Source: Taudactylus pleione
Lineage: Eukaryota; Chordata; Amphibia; Anura; Myobatrachidae
Reading direction: 5' to 3'
Assembly (NCBI GenBank): GCA_031769625.1
Contig: JAUIMM010000213.1
Span: forward strand, 2,548,501-2,612,500
Length of the DNA: 64,000 bases
Below, in pieces: positions 35,777-47,917 of the stretch. Both the position numbers and the translations under genes were made by a program. The notes below the pieces were generated by a model. It was given only the letters and a program-made list of their open reading frames with translations. It searched no databases and was not told the DNA's origin. Positions within the stretch are counted from its first letter, which is position 1; each line of letters begins with the position of its first letter.

Positions 35777-35964
35777 AAGGTAGATGTATGAAGCAGTGAA
35801 AAGAGTGGAGAAGTGTGCCAGTGGATAAGTTACCCATGGCAACCAATCAGCTCCTACCTATCATTGTACTTGATAAATGCAACCTCAAAGCTGATTGGTT
35901 GACATGGGTAACTTATCCACTGGCACACTTCTCCATGCTTTTCGCTTTTTCATACATGTACCCC
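35777..35964. mobile_element. CCAATCAGC palindromic MITE
   Basis: Arms AGGTAGATGTATGAAGCAG and CATACATGTACCCC, with inner GTGCCAGTGGATAAGTTACC against GGTAACTTATCCACTGGCAC, form a near-perfect hairpin of about 190 bp containing CAACCAATCAGCT. Confidence 0.87.
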
Positions 35965-36252
35965 CTGGTTACTTACCTTCTCCCCACTGGAACTAATCAA
36001 CGGTGGGGAGCCAGATGCTACACTGGGGCCAGTCCCGGAGCACTGACATGACAACATCCATTTAAAAAGAAAAAAAAAATAACACTTTGCCCCATAGGGA
36101 TTATTCTGGTGATCAATGTGATCATCAGGCAAAACCCACTGCACTACATAAAAATCATAGAATCCAGGGATGGGGGGGGGGGGGTTATTTTTCATAGGTT
36201 ATGAGGTGTGTGGGGGTTAGTATTGAAGGCCCTGTTCTCCTCCATCTTGTGC

Positions 36253-36480
36253 CAAATAAAGTGATCCCTCATTTAATGCAGTAAGTTGTCTAGTTTATAG
36301 AATTGTAGGCCTTATTGGGCTATCGTAAACCGAGACAACGAAAAGTAAAACAATAGAAATAAAAATGCATTTTCAATTAAAGTATTAAAGTGCAGATTAT
36401 TTTTGTCAAAACATACACATAGAATCCTGCTTTTTACTGTTTTAGAAAGGTGGATTATTAGTGAACCAAGACCTACAAGA
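36253..36480. repeat. Old interspersed repeat shared with 25538-25740
   Basis: Block-wise similarity in the same order and orientation as the copy at 25.5 kb. No coding content or inverted ends were found, so the class is unknown. Confidence 0.55.
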
Positions 36481-37494
36481 ATTTCTGTGAGGTGCTTAAA
36501 AGTCTAAAAAATAAAACAGGTTTACTTTTGGTTCTCTTTCTAGAAATTGAAATTATTTTTGGCCATTTTGGTTAATATTTTTTGATGTGTTAGAATGAGA
36601 AAAAAAAACAAATGCTATTTTCTAAAAATACAAAAAGAAAAAAAAAAAAAAAAAAAAAAAGTATAATTTACGTGATACCGCATTAAAAAAAAAATCAGTG
36701 ATATTGATGTTGGAATGTGTTGAGCGTTAACATCAGGTAATGGCCTCAGCACAAGGGTGAGAAAACTCGCATTACAACCCTGTCGAGATACTGGCAATGG
36801 CATTCTCATTTCTCTGTCGACAAAATTACTGCGTACCCTATAGGGGAGATATACAGTTTGCATACTGATTGTAGGCAGATATAGTAGGGAAAAAAGTTAG
36901 GTAGTTGAAGACCCATTCATATTTTATAAAATTAAAATGTGAAGTTTGCACTTCTTTCCACAAGAAGTGCCACCACTGAAAATGACTAGTTCTACTTGTC
37001 CTTACCAATCCAAAATAAATTAGAATCCATTTTTGAAAGGTACAGATGTATAAAAGGGTTAAATTAGCTGTTATCCTTATGTCCTCATACACACAGCAAT
37101 TAACACTGCCTGCTGTAATCACAATACTCAACTCTAACAAATGTAAAGAAATAGTTCATTATTCATGCATCAGCATTCAATAACCTTTTAAAAACTCGAT
37201 TTAAAGTCCACTGCAGTTGTAAAACTACATGGTCAACAATATAGAAAACATTGTGATAGAATGTATTCTTACATCAATATATTGGATTTCACATTTCCAT
37301 AGAACACACTTCAAAATATTCTAATTCCTGAAGGCATAAATTACCTTACCGGAGAGGATTTTAAACATGTATGTATGGCTGTATGCACTTTATGGGCCAT
37401 AATAAATTTGGGAGCAAAAAGTCCGTGCTGGACTTTTCACTTCACATCGGAGGTTTCTGCAGGGATAAAGTATTGGGCGCATGCCCACTTATCC
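36481..37494. other. Unassigned sequence with poly-A tract
   Basis: Poly-A lies at about 36641-36660. No gene recognised. Confidence 0.45.
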
Positions 37495-38184
37495 CCGCAT
37501 TCAATTTGGAGCCGCTGAAAACGAGACCCGGTGGAAAGGTAAGTATAGGAAAAGTAATGGGAATTTTCAGGAAATGTTCCTGGGACCCCCCTAAAAATGT
37601 CCGGACATGGGGGATCACTATGGGTACCCCCTGTTTTGGCTGCTAAAGGGAAGACAGTATTTTAAATAGCCGTGGCAGGTGCATAAATGCGCCTGTGAAG
37701 AAGTGATGAAGAAGAGCATTTAGGAATTTTTTGGGGTAAAAATAACTATGGCCATTAAATTTGGGGAACATGAAAATGGGTGCAAGCATATTTTTAAGTC
37801 CCTAAAATAATTTTAAAAAATTCTTCAAAAACGCACCTGCCGCTACTAGCTGCAATGAAGAAAACACCTGCCGCATACTTGAGAACCCCTCTGGAATTTT
37901 AGAAGTATGACCCCCATTTTTTTTTTTCATCCCAAAATTAATCTTTACTTTTTGGGGTGTCCCGATTTTTTTTAGGGGACTTTCCCAGAGGTGCAGGTTA
38001 TTTTCTTTAAGCCTGCACTCCTAAACCCCAAATCTGCACTTTTTTTTTGCCATGTAAAACATGCTGAAAAGTTATCCCCATTTTTTAACAAATTTAATAA
38101 GGGGATAATTAAAATAGGGGAAAATTACATCATCGGCGATAAATTATTGCCGGTAACGGCTTTTCGCTGCCAAATTGAATACTG
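37495..38184. mobile_element. ATTCAATTTGG...CCAAATTGAATAC element
   Basis: The left end GCATTCAATTTGGAGCCGCT resembles the reverse complement of the right end CGCTGCCAAATTGAATACTG. The interior includes CCCCATTTTTTT and AAAATGGGGG-type blocks. No ORF of note. Confidence 0.6.
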
Positions 38185-39078
38185 CCCTATATGGCCATGC
38201 AGAGTTTATCAAAGTTTTCAGAATCGGTTATAAAAAAATAATGATAATAAAATGTATTTTAAAAAAAAACAAAACATTTATTGTTATGAATGTTTTATGA
38301 AGCATTAACGTGTTAAATAAACAGAATTGACACAGCAGTGTATGTGCACTTTTAAAACAGTATGCATTAAAGACAAGTAGCCAAGAACAAAATAATAATA
38401 AACTTCCCAATCCACTGCTAACTATTTCAGTTTTAAATAGCTTCCTGCCATGTCATGCTATATCCTCCCAATAAACCTCAAACATCTGCAAATCAATTGA
38501 GCACTTTCTTTTTGATCCTTCCTGCCTTGTGCATATATGACTAATAAATCAGAGGATTGTTCTGACTGACCAACCACAAGATTGGTTGTCACCACTGATT
38601 TGTCAGTCAAATGAACAGACAAGCTGTCACCACAAGTGGGTCAAGTGCTGACAATTTGGTCAGCCATGGCCAACTGAAAGACAATTTGGATCGAACACCC
38701 TTACATGGAAGCTGTTTACAGACGCACCGCTTTCATGTGTACTGCATCAGTAACTGTAAGAAATAGTAAAAGTTGTTTTTTCTTTTTTAAACTGCCAAAG
38801 TAATTTTCGGGTGATGTTTGACCTGGCACAAATCACCTACTGTATAAATTCTTAAAAAATCCATAGACCATCATTAAGTGGGCACAGCTAGAAAAGCTTG
38901 TAGCCAATCAGAACATCTAAATATAGTTAAATGATTATCAACCTTATAAGAGGAGTTCACACAAATGTACAATTTCCTCAATAATGAAAGTAAAATGGAT
39001 TTCAGTTCAGCAACTCCTTCATATTCACTTGCGGATCATTTTAACTGATCCAATACAACCCATATCCCGTAATCAGAA
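38185..39078. other. Unassigned sequence
   Basis: AT-rich; a short inverted motif lies around GACCAACCACAAGATTGGTTG (38567-38587). Nothing else recognised. Confidence 0.4.
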
Positions 39079-39600
39079 TGATATGCCAGCTGTCGGGATG
39101 CCTCCTGTCAGAATACTGACAGCGGCATCCAGATGGTTGGTATCCCGACAGGGGTCAGGTAAGTATACTTCCCTGCCCCCTCTAACCCTAACCCTGCCTA
39201 CTGGTAGCCTAACCCTAACCCTCCCCACCCCGCACCCTAACCCACCCCGTTAGTTCCAGAATCTAATTCCCCCTCCTTCGTGCCTAAACCTAACCCTCCC
39301 CCCCCTTAGTGCCTAGACCTAAACCCCCCCCCCCAGTGGTGCCTAACCCTAACCCTCCCTCCTAGGGGTGCCTAACCCTAACCTCACCCCCAGAAACTAA
39401 ATGCTAACCCCACTACACTACCTAACCCTAACCCTCCCTCCTCGCGGCTAAGAGGATGGTCGGCCCGGACTTACCTCGTTCGGGCATTCATCTATCTGCT
39501 TTGCAGCATCGTAATTAAGATAGGCGCCAGCATTTCAACACCTATCTTAACCCTCTTGTCGGGATAGTAGCGTCGGCATTTAGAGTAGACCGGTGGCCGC
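39079..39600. mobile_element. Element with telomere-like core, copy 2
   Basis: The left part has a CTGTCGGGATGCC...GGTATCCCGACAGG hairpin, and a core of degenerate CCCTAACCCT / GTGCCTAACCCTAACCCTCC runs follows at 39181-39440. TTGTCGGGATA returns near 39558. Borders are approximate. Confidence 0.65.
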
Positions 39601-41352
39601 GCTGATTACATCCTCCTGTAATCATATGTAGCAAAAATGTTATGGAAAGATTTATCCAGACAAAAGCTACCTAATCACATCCACTTTCTTGACAAAATCA
39701 CACTCATCTTCTTGTAAAGCTAGGTACCCACTATAAGATTATCTGTCCAATCTTTCTGGTTGGAACGAAAATCTGATAACATATGGGAGAAAATGACTAT
39801 TGATCATCTTCTCACAAACGCTAGAAAACGGACTAAAATGGTAGTTCGGACAAATTGGTTAAATCAAATAAATATGTTATGCGGCCCAGACCCTGCTGCG
39901 ATCGGAGCTTAGCTCCGATCGGGCAGTGTTTACTGTATTTAAAACTGGGAATGCTGGTCTCTGAAGCAAACAGAGACTATAGAAGCCTTTGATCGGTTCA
40001 GAGGCCAGCCTTCCCAGGGATGCAGTGCGCAGGTGACTTCATGACGTCACCCGCGATGAGAGGAGCCTGCTGAATCTAGAATGATCCAGTCTGCGACAGC
40101 GTCTACGCGGAAGCGCTGATGGTGTGGACTGGAGCGGTGCCCAGCGGCCAGCGTGAAGAGAGGTAAGTACTGCACAGGGGAGTGGGGCCTGTCCTACACT
40201 GGGAGAGGGCACAGCTTAATGGACACTACTAGGGGCATTACTGGGGGCACAACATAAGGGGCACTACTAGGGCCACTGCATACAGTTTTTATTAATAATA
40301 AACCTTTCAAAATTGCATATAAGATTTTTTTTATTTGCGGCCCACACACTCTTAGACCTTGAATATTCGTCCCGGTTGGTATTTTGAGTTGACATGCCTG
40401 TGCTAGATGGAACAAGGTTAACACAGTATACTAAACAGAATTTGAACAAAAACCATATAGGTAAACATAATTTACTTTTATTGTGCTGTGCAGCTGTATT
40501 GTTTTTCCCTGTATGTATCTTTTGTATGTAATTACATGAAGTTGTCCATCTTCTGCTGAGGAATAAATATTTACAAGTTGATGAGTGTGAATATCCCGTG
40601 TGCTAGCAAGATCACTAAATTTAGATGACTTCAGACTCTAGGAAGTGTCCCAGATTTCAAGAGATCTTGACTGGCTCGGATTTATCACAATAAATTAGTT
40701 TCACAAGATATTCAGCCCACACAAACCATTCATTTAAATAATACCCAAGGCACTTATGACACAGAGGGACAGGCAAGGTTATTTTTATCAAGGATGGTAG
40801 GCGTGTTATAATAGATGTACATTAGGTTAAGGCGTTTACTTAGGCTGTATTATTACAGTAGTATAAGATTATTTAAATGAGTATGACAGGTAAACTTCAA
40901 TACTTTGTTTTCACTAAACAATAAGAGAAGTCTAATATATAATGATGTGTGGCGCCAGTTATTCGTAAATGTACAGATATGCTTAATCTACTACTTTATT
41001 ACAATTCCTTTGCAAAAAAAAAAATACTATAAACACAGAACGTAGGGTTCTATTCATGTATCAGTGAACAGCCCTTTATCAGTGATGAGAGGTAATATCC
41101 TCCTATTAACAGAAAGGATTACCATTCAGATATCTCCAGCGGTGACCCAGCTCTGTGTCAGGATTGCTGCCCTTACACTAGTATGGTGAGAGCGATTCAT
41201 GGAGCTCGCCTTTCAGTTTCACTTCTACAAAAGAATTTGCCATCTCAGGATGCTGTAAGCACAGTTTTTAGGGGCGAAGACTGCTGTCTTACCGCCTTCT
41301 CCCTGTTCTTTCCACCTCCTTCTGTGACAAGAGCCAATAAGAGGAGCCCAGG
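39601..41352. other. Mostly unassigned sequence
   Basis: 39715-39860 looks like one half of a MITE (AGCTAGGTACCCACTATAAG). 39880-40340 is GC-rich with repeated GGGGCACTACTAGGG phrases, suggesting another decayed element. No gene recognised. Confidence 0.4.
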
Positions 41353-41542
41353 GCACATGCCGGGTTACCTACCCCGCCTACCAGCCAGTGCTCCCTTGCT
41401 CTGCCCTACTTCCGCTGCCATAGTAAGGTGACCCGACATGTGCATATGCCGAGTTACCACCTATTGACTGCCGATGCTCCCCGCTGCCGCCACTATGTCT
41501 TAATAAGGTGTGACCCGACCTATGCATACGCCGGGTCACCAC
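41353..41542. repeat. Diverged tandem repeat, about 84-bp unit, just over two copies
   Basis: TGCCGGGTTACC...AAGGTGACCCGAC recurs as ATGCCGAGTTACC...AAGGTGTGACCCGAC and begins a third time as ACGCCGGGTCACC. Confidence 0.7.
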
Positions 41543-42935
41543 CTCTTAACTAGAGATGAGCGGTAAAACCGAACAGATCATCTCTACTGCCCCCTTCTCC
41601 CCACTCACATTGATCCCCACTCCCACCATACCTCACACACCGCAGCACTGATGTCATGTGACCCAGCGGCTCACGTATGTGGAGAAGGGGAGAGTAATAC
41701 CAATTCCAGAGGACCACAGGAGACGACTGCATTGCTGGAGCCCTGGATACTATTGCATTACACAAAAGGTAAGTATACATTAATTGGTACTTAGCCAAGC
41801 TATATTGAGCATCTACATGATGCAATACATAGTGAAAAGTAACATTGCGTATGTGCAATTCTGGTCCTGCGACATCAGTCGCAGAACCACAAAAGCCGCA
41901 ATATGATGGGAGCGTTCCAGAAAATGGGGGCGTGTCGACCCAGTTTCCTGTGCATACTGAAACCAGTGGCTGCATCCTTGGATGCAGCTTCACTGGAGCT
42001 GGCAATGTTATTTTGCCGGGCATCCTGAGTAACCTGACTCCATTGTCTCAAAATAAAACTCAGCTGATTACGAGTATGCCTTGTAACTTCTCCCTGCGGG
42101 GCCCCTAGACTTCAACCAAGTCAGCCTTATGAATAATACGGCCCTGCTACTGCGTATAAAGATACAGGTGCAGAGCCACCAACATAAGTCTCGGTATCAG
42201 GCCCTAAGTCGCTAATCGTGTACTAAGGGCCGAATTTAGGTTGGTTCGCAAGGCTGCGTTCGCACACACCCGCTCGCTGTGAAAATATGATAATGAATGG
42301 AATCGCACGGCAACCGCAGCACTATACCAAGACGCCCACCACTGTATAAAGACGCCCACTTCCCATGACATGCATCAACAAGTCAGTCAAAACAGCGGTA
42401 ACATCGAACCCATATGCACAGCTGTGGTTGACCATGACCAGCCGCACAAATGGCTAAGCTCCCTGTCGCCAACTAGATCTGTGGCTATGTACACAATTGC
42501 AGGGGCTTAATTATGTACGCACCTGTAATGGCATTCAAACGCAAAGGCACGCCTGTGTGTTCGGCCGCCCCCGCCCCCCCTCTCCATCCCCAAATGGCCA
42601 ATCACTGTGTAATGGGACTGTGTGCTTACTACGATCGATTCCTGATCGCAGGGGTCTGTTCGCGCACGATGCATATGCATTCAGAGATGTACGTTCATCT
42701 GAGGATAAACACACATCTCTTGGGTCTTCACAAAGTAATGAACAGACTTCACATGGCCAAGTAGATATCCAACGTTTCGGGTCTTTATTAACCCTTTATC
42801 TCTGCAAAAGCAAACAGGCGTATGTTCAACCCTGCATAAGCCTTATAGTCACTGCTTGTTTTATGGTGGTCCACAGGGGCACGTAGTAACAACACCTTTT
42901 CTTTGGTCTAATTAACAAAGTATCTGTGCAATTAA
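41543..42935. other. Unassigned sequence, probably old repeats
   Basis: Phrases such as GGCCCTAAGTCGC (42200) and ATTATGTACGCACC (42510) suggest more elements of the GGGCCTGATTC type, but borders could not be set. No gene recognised. Confidence 0.35.
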
Positions 42936-43212
42936 GGACTGATTCAGAGTTGTACTGTACATCTCCGATGGTTAGGGGTCTGCGCCTGTGCAGTAAGGGT
43001 TTAGGTTGCGGGAAGGAGGGGGTTAGGTTTAGGCACCCCAGGAGAACCTTAGGGTTAGGCACCACCCCAGGAGTTTTAGGGTTAGGCACCCCTAAGGGAG
43101 GGTAGGGTAATAGTACTTACCTGCCTCAGTCGAGATCTTCATCGCCGGCATTTCAATACCATTCCAGACGGATTAGCACAGTCACTTGTGTGCGGCTCTC
43201 TGAATCAGGCCC
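42936..43212. mobile_element. GGACTGATTCAGAG element with telomere-like core, copy 3
   Basis: Ends GGACTGATTCAGAG and CTCTGAATCAGGCCC with TAA on both sides (42933-42935, 43213-43215). The core has GGGTTAGGCACC repeats, matching in reverse the cores at 14.4 and 39.2 kb. Confidence 0.85.
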
Positions 43213-43536
43213 TAAGTACGTAGGATGAGTATAGTACATTAAGATGCATATTTTAAGGAAAAGTTGTATGGCACCAAGTCGCAAAACCCGTGAGGATAGG
43301 TGTATGTGGACACATCTGTACACACTTAACTCATCCATCTGCAGCTGGCATTGCAAACATTATTCCACTTTGAAAACTGAACTTTACTCTGAATTTGAAA
43401 ACTGACTTTTATCTAGAAACCAAACCATAGAAATTGTGTAATAAAATAAAAATATAAAACTATGAAAAAAGTCAAACATAACTTCTATATTATAATTCTG
43501 CAAAACTCAAACTGAGTGTCACAACACCTAGCCCTG

Positions 43537-44274
43537 TATTCAATTTGAGGCGAAAAGTCCGGATCCGCAATACTTTTTCGCTGATGACGTAATTTTCTCA
43601 TGTTTTGCTTTTACCCCGTATTCAATTTGAAAGACTTTCTGCCTAGGCGGAAAGCTAATGCAATGTACTAGGCGAAAAAGTTTCGCCTATGAATAGCAGG
43701 CGGTAAAAAGTGCAGAATTTGGTTTTGGGGTGCAACATTGCGGGAACCCCCCTGCAGCCTTCAGACAGTCCCCCAATGGTAAACTGTCAAAAAAATTTCA
43801 AAAAACACTTAAGGACACCCAAAATATGACTTTGAAAAAGGGGGCTTAAAAAAAAAAAAGTTGGGGTACAAAGTTAAAAACTAGCTTGACTCTGGGGGGG
43901 GGGGTCCCCAAGTATGCCCCAAGTGTTTTTTTTTATTGCAGGTGCTTGCGGAAGGTGGATTTTTCCAACTTCACTTTAGCAACTTTTAAATATGCTGACC
44001 CCCATTTTCAAGTACCCCAAATTTGCTGGGATAACTTATTTTCTGCAAAAAATATTGAATACTGAATACTATACTGCATAACATATAGAAAAACGCTATT
44101 TAGCAGCTATTGAGCCCATTTGAAAAAACACAAAATACCTTCAGCAAACCAAATCGGGGGGTACCATAGGGAAACCCCATGTCAGAGCATCTTTTGGGGG
44201 CTGTCAGGCTACAAAACAGGTGAAAAGTCCAGGCCGCGAAAAAGTATCGCGGCTCGGCTCAAATTGAATACGGC
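43537..44274. mobile_element. GTATTCAATTTGAG...CTCAAATTGAATAC element
   Basis: Ends GTATTCAATTTGAGGCGAAAAGTCC and CTCAAATTGAATAC are inverted, with GGCCGCGAAAAAGTATCGCGG near the right end. Same broad type as 37495-38184. Confidence 0.68.
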
Positions 44275-44482
44275 TCCTAGTGTGTCACACGTTGGTCCCT
44301 GATGTGTCACACCCAATGACATGTGGGTGACAAATATAAAAAAAGGACGGGACCCACAGGACACGCTCCGGCCAATCAGCAGACCAATGGTAATAGAGGG
44401 TGCTTTCCACTCACTGCACTGGGTACTAGACGGGCTTCTCAAAACAAAGTCTCACCGCAGACCCAGTAGGACAAGAGACTAA

Positions 44483-44825
44483 AGGTGCCTACACACATGG
44501 TGATTTTTTTACACGATTTGCCCGATTTCAACGAATCGTGAAGACAAATCGTTTAAAATATGCCCAAATCGTGAGTTTCTACTCACGATCACGATGCCAA
44601 TGCGCGTCCCCGCTCGTCGTACATCGCATCTTCAGATCTGCCGTGCTGTAGGGCAGATTTGCCAATCAGGGACACAATGCACTGGATGCACGATAGATCT
44701 TAAGTCAGATTGGACATTATTTACTCCAAATCGTGACCGCGACTGCCGGGGAGCTGCCTGGGGAGAGTTCAGGGGAAATCGTGCCTCAGGTCGGATCGTA
44801 AGCACATCGCCGTGTGTAGGCACCT
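44483..44825. mobile_element. AGGTGCCTACACAC MITE, long form
   Basis: Ends AGGTGCCTACACAC and GTGTGTAGGCACCT with TAA on both sides (44480-44482, 44826-44828). The interior has ATCGTG and CACGAT repeats. Confidence 0.88.
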
Positions 44826-45229
44826 TAAGAAACTGAAGAGGAAAGGAGTCCTAAGGCACTACAATAGTTAAAAAGAAGGGGGTATGGTGTTTGGTATGTA
44901 AAGAACCACTGGGAGTGTATGTTTTGGGCACAATAAGGTTAATATACATTTATATCTTTAAAATGTTGTGTCACATGTGGATGTCGCTCTTCCGTGTGTC
45001 ATGGCAGAAAAAACTTTGAGATCCACTGTGCTATAACAATAGAACATAGGCATTTTCTGTCAACAGGGAACTTCATCTCACTGGTTCAATTAAAGCAGAA
45101 GCACAAGGCTTTAAAACATGCTGAGCATCACACTTTATAAATATCCTATTAACATCATATGATGTTGCCAAAAGTTACATGCATCTCACAAATAATAGTA
45201 ACGCCAGGTTACTAAAATTACACAAGTTT

Positions 45230-46050
45230 TTGCTTGATTTGCCAAGTGAAATAAATTATAGGGATTATCACATACAATTGATGCTGGACATGCATTAAGA
45301 TCCAAATGTTTGGATTGATTGCCGAAAGTCCAGAAGTGTAAACAAAGTGCACAGATGCGTCAATTGGCATTACAAAAAAAGTGAGAGGCAATTCTGTGGG
45401 CAGAAATGGCTTATTATTGAGAATGTTCAGAAATGAACAATCGGACTGTTCAAGGTAGCTGAAAGGTGACAGTAACTCAAATAACCATGCGTTCGAACAG
45501 TGGTATGCAAAAGAGCATCTGTGAACACACAGCATGACAAACCTTCAAGTGGATGGATTACAGCAGCAGAAAAAGGGTTACACCAACATGAAAAAGGATA
45601 GCCTGGGCACAGGCTCACCAAAACTGGACAGCTGAAGATGGGGAAACAGATCACCAGAATCTCAATTTCTGCTGTGCCATGCAGTTGGTCCGATTAGAAA
45701 TTGACGTAAAAAAGATGAATCCATCGTACCTTGTGTCAAGGTTTCAGACTGGTGGTGTAATGATGTTAGACTGTTTTCTTGACACATTAGGACCCTTAAT
45801 ATCAAATGAGCATCATGAGCATCATTTAAATGTCACAGCCTGTTAGTGTTGTTACTGACCATGTGCATCCCTTTATGTCAACAGTCTACCAATCTTATAA
45901 TGGCTACTTCCAGAGTATAATGCCATAAAACAAACCACAAATATCATTAAGATGGTCCCACAAACATGAAAGTTTATCAGCAGATGTCAATACAATAGAG
46001 CTCCTTTTGGGATGTGGTGGAAGTGGAGATTTGCAGGAAGAATATGCAGT
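45230..46050 (+). pseudogene. Tc1-like transposase relic 2
   Basis: Decayed coding sequence follows the order of Tc1-like transposases: an ITRISISAVP stretch near 45650; DESIVP and VSRFQTGGVMMLDCFL near 45710-45785; LGPLISN near 45790; VTDHVHPFMSTVYQSYNGYF near 45855-45915; and IELLLGCGG near 46000. Multiple frameshifts and stops. The region upstream of 45600 matches the usual 5' half only loosely. Confidence 0.8.
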
Positions 46051-46104
46051 TGACAAATCAGTACTAACTTCATAATACTATTATGTCTCAACATGAAAAA
46101 ACTC

Positions 46105-46345
46105 TAAAAAGGGGCATATTCAATTGCGCGAGAATAGCAGAATTCCCGCACCTGCGGAATTTTTCCTGCAGGTGCGGGATTTTTGTTATTCAATTAGATG
46201 CGGGTCTTTTCAGGTTTTAAGCACCGAGAGGTTTTTTTTTTAGTTAATTTTAGGAAAAATCAGCATTACTTACTCTAGGACCTCGGTGGCAAACCCCCCC
46301 GCCCCATAGGACTAATTAAGCAATTTGAAGTTTCCAATTAGCTCA
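46105..46345. mobile_element. ATTCAATTGCG element with a hairpin
   Basis: A hairpin pairs AATTCCCGCACCTGC with GCAGGTGCGGGATTT near 46140-46182 after the start ATATTCAATTGCGCG. The right border is unclear. Confidence 0.5.
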
Positions 46346-46595
46346 ACTAGTCCTTAATTACTCACCTTCTGAAGTGATGTCTTCCTCATCCAGTGTCGGG
46401 AGCCAGGGCTTTTGCAGCAAGGTACCGACGCTGGGAGAACTACATTTCCCAGCAGCCCTTGCACCTTCCTGCAGCCCCCTCCCCAGTGACCAGATGGATT
46501 GGAGGCCACTGGGAGCCGCAGAGAAAATTAGACTCATATAACATGCTGCTATGTGAGTATCTGGAGTCTGGCATATACACACATACATACATACA

Positions 46596-47026
46596 CAGGT
46601 TGAGTCTACCATTCCCATATCCAAATATTCCGAAATACGGATTTTTTTTGGCATGACTGAGAAAATGAAACCTTTGATTTTTGATGGTTCAATGTACACA
46701 AACTTTGTCTAAGGCACAAATTATTAAAAATAATGTATAAAATAACCTTCAGGCTGTGTGTACAGGGTGTATATGAAACATACATGAATTTCATGTATGT
46801 ACACAAACTTTGTTTGAGCCACAAAATTATTGAAAATATTGTATAAAAATTATCTGCAGGCTGTGTATATAAGGTGTATATAACACACAAATGCATTCTG
46901 TGTGTATATTGGGGTCCCATTCCTAAGATATTTCATTATGATATGCAAATATTCCAAAATACGGAATATTCAGTTATCCAAAATACCCCTGGTCCCAAGC
47001 ATTGTGGATATGGGAGACTCAACCTG
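46596..47026. mobile_element. CAGGTTGAGTCT inverted-repeat element
   Basis: Ends CAGGTTGAGTCT and AGACTCAACCTG with TACA on both sides (46592-46595, 47027-47030). A segment of about 110 bp (ACACAAACTTTGT...AGGCTGTGT) is repeated in tandem at about 46693-46900. It resembles a widespread vertebrate DNA-transposon MITE. Confidence 0.82.
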
Positions 47027-47041
47027 TACACACACACACAC

Positions 47042-47123
<82 letters not shown>

Positions 47124-47158
47124 CACATACACACACACATCCATATATACACACACAT

Positions 47159-47196
<38 letters not shown>
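47027..47196. repeat. Compound CA/TA microsatellite
   Basis: (CA)n at 47029-47042, (TA)n at about 47043-47119, mixed CATACA, then a second (TA)n at about 47162-47196. It directly abuts the end of the element at 46596-47026. Confidence 0.97.
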
Positions 47197-47201
<5 letters not shown>

Positions 47202-47388
47202 CAGCGGGTCTTAATCCAGCTCTGTCTGACACCTATTGCTTGAGGCACTATTGGCATGGGCAAACTGTGGCACTGCACAACAGTAACACACAGACTACGG
47301 TCAGGAAAAATTGTGAGAATTAAAAGGAAAAAAAAAACTAAAAAACAATCCCACAAACAATAGTTCCATAGATAAGCTGTGCCATAAA

Positions 47389-47648
47389 GGGCCTGATTCT
47401 GAGGTTGGAGTAAAGCTAAAACGGCCAAGTAACTGTGTGGGGTGGTAAAACCATGTTGCACTGCAGATGGGACAGATGTAAAAAGTACAGAGACATTCAG
47501 ATGTGAGAGGGGCGTTTCCAAATTCAGATGTAAATTGCAGTGTAATAATAAAGCTGTCCATCTTCGTATTTACCCTGCATACAAAAATATTATATGTATT
47601 TGCACCCCTTGCTGTTTTTTGCTTTATTCCCACCTCAGAATCAGGCCC
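47389..47648. mobile_element. GGGCCTGATTCTGAG element
   Basis: Ends GGGCCTGATTCTGAGGT and ACCTCAGAATCAGGCCC with AAA on both sides (47386-47388, 47649-47651). The interior (CATGTTGCACTGCAGATGGG) resembles a very common frog repeat. Confidence 0.85.
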
Positions 47649-47818
47649 AAAAGTTTCCAGGAACAAGATTTACATTAGACAACATAGGTATTATATGTAC
47701 CAATATTCCTGTTACAAGACTGTAGCAGAAATGTGTCGTTTTGATACTATATATAGGGATTATAAAAATAAAAAAAACTAAATTCACACACTAGATGCCT
47801 TAGTACATCTACCCCTAA

Positions 47819-47914
47819 AGGTGCCTACACACTTAGCGATATTTTACACGATTTGCCTGATTCTGCCGTACACGATGTAGGATCATGAGCACATCGCCAA
47901 GTGTGTAGGCACCT
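47819..47914. mobile_element. AGGTGCCTACACAC MITE, internally deleted 96-bp form
   Basis: Same ends as 44483-44825 and TAA on both sides (47816-47818, 47915-47917). It keeps TTTTACACGATTTGCC and GAGCACATCGCC next to the ends and lacks the middle. Confidence 0.88.
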
Positions 47915-47917
47915 TAA

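Noticed and set aside
39181..39440. True telomere or chromosome end
   Set aside because: The repeats are degenerate, interrupted, and enclosed in mobile elements with ordinary sequence on both sides.
46874..47323. 149-codon ORF rich in Tyr and Ile
   Set aside because: It is the translation of the (TA)n/(CA)n microsatellite.
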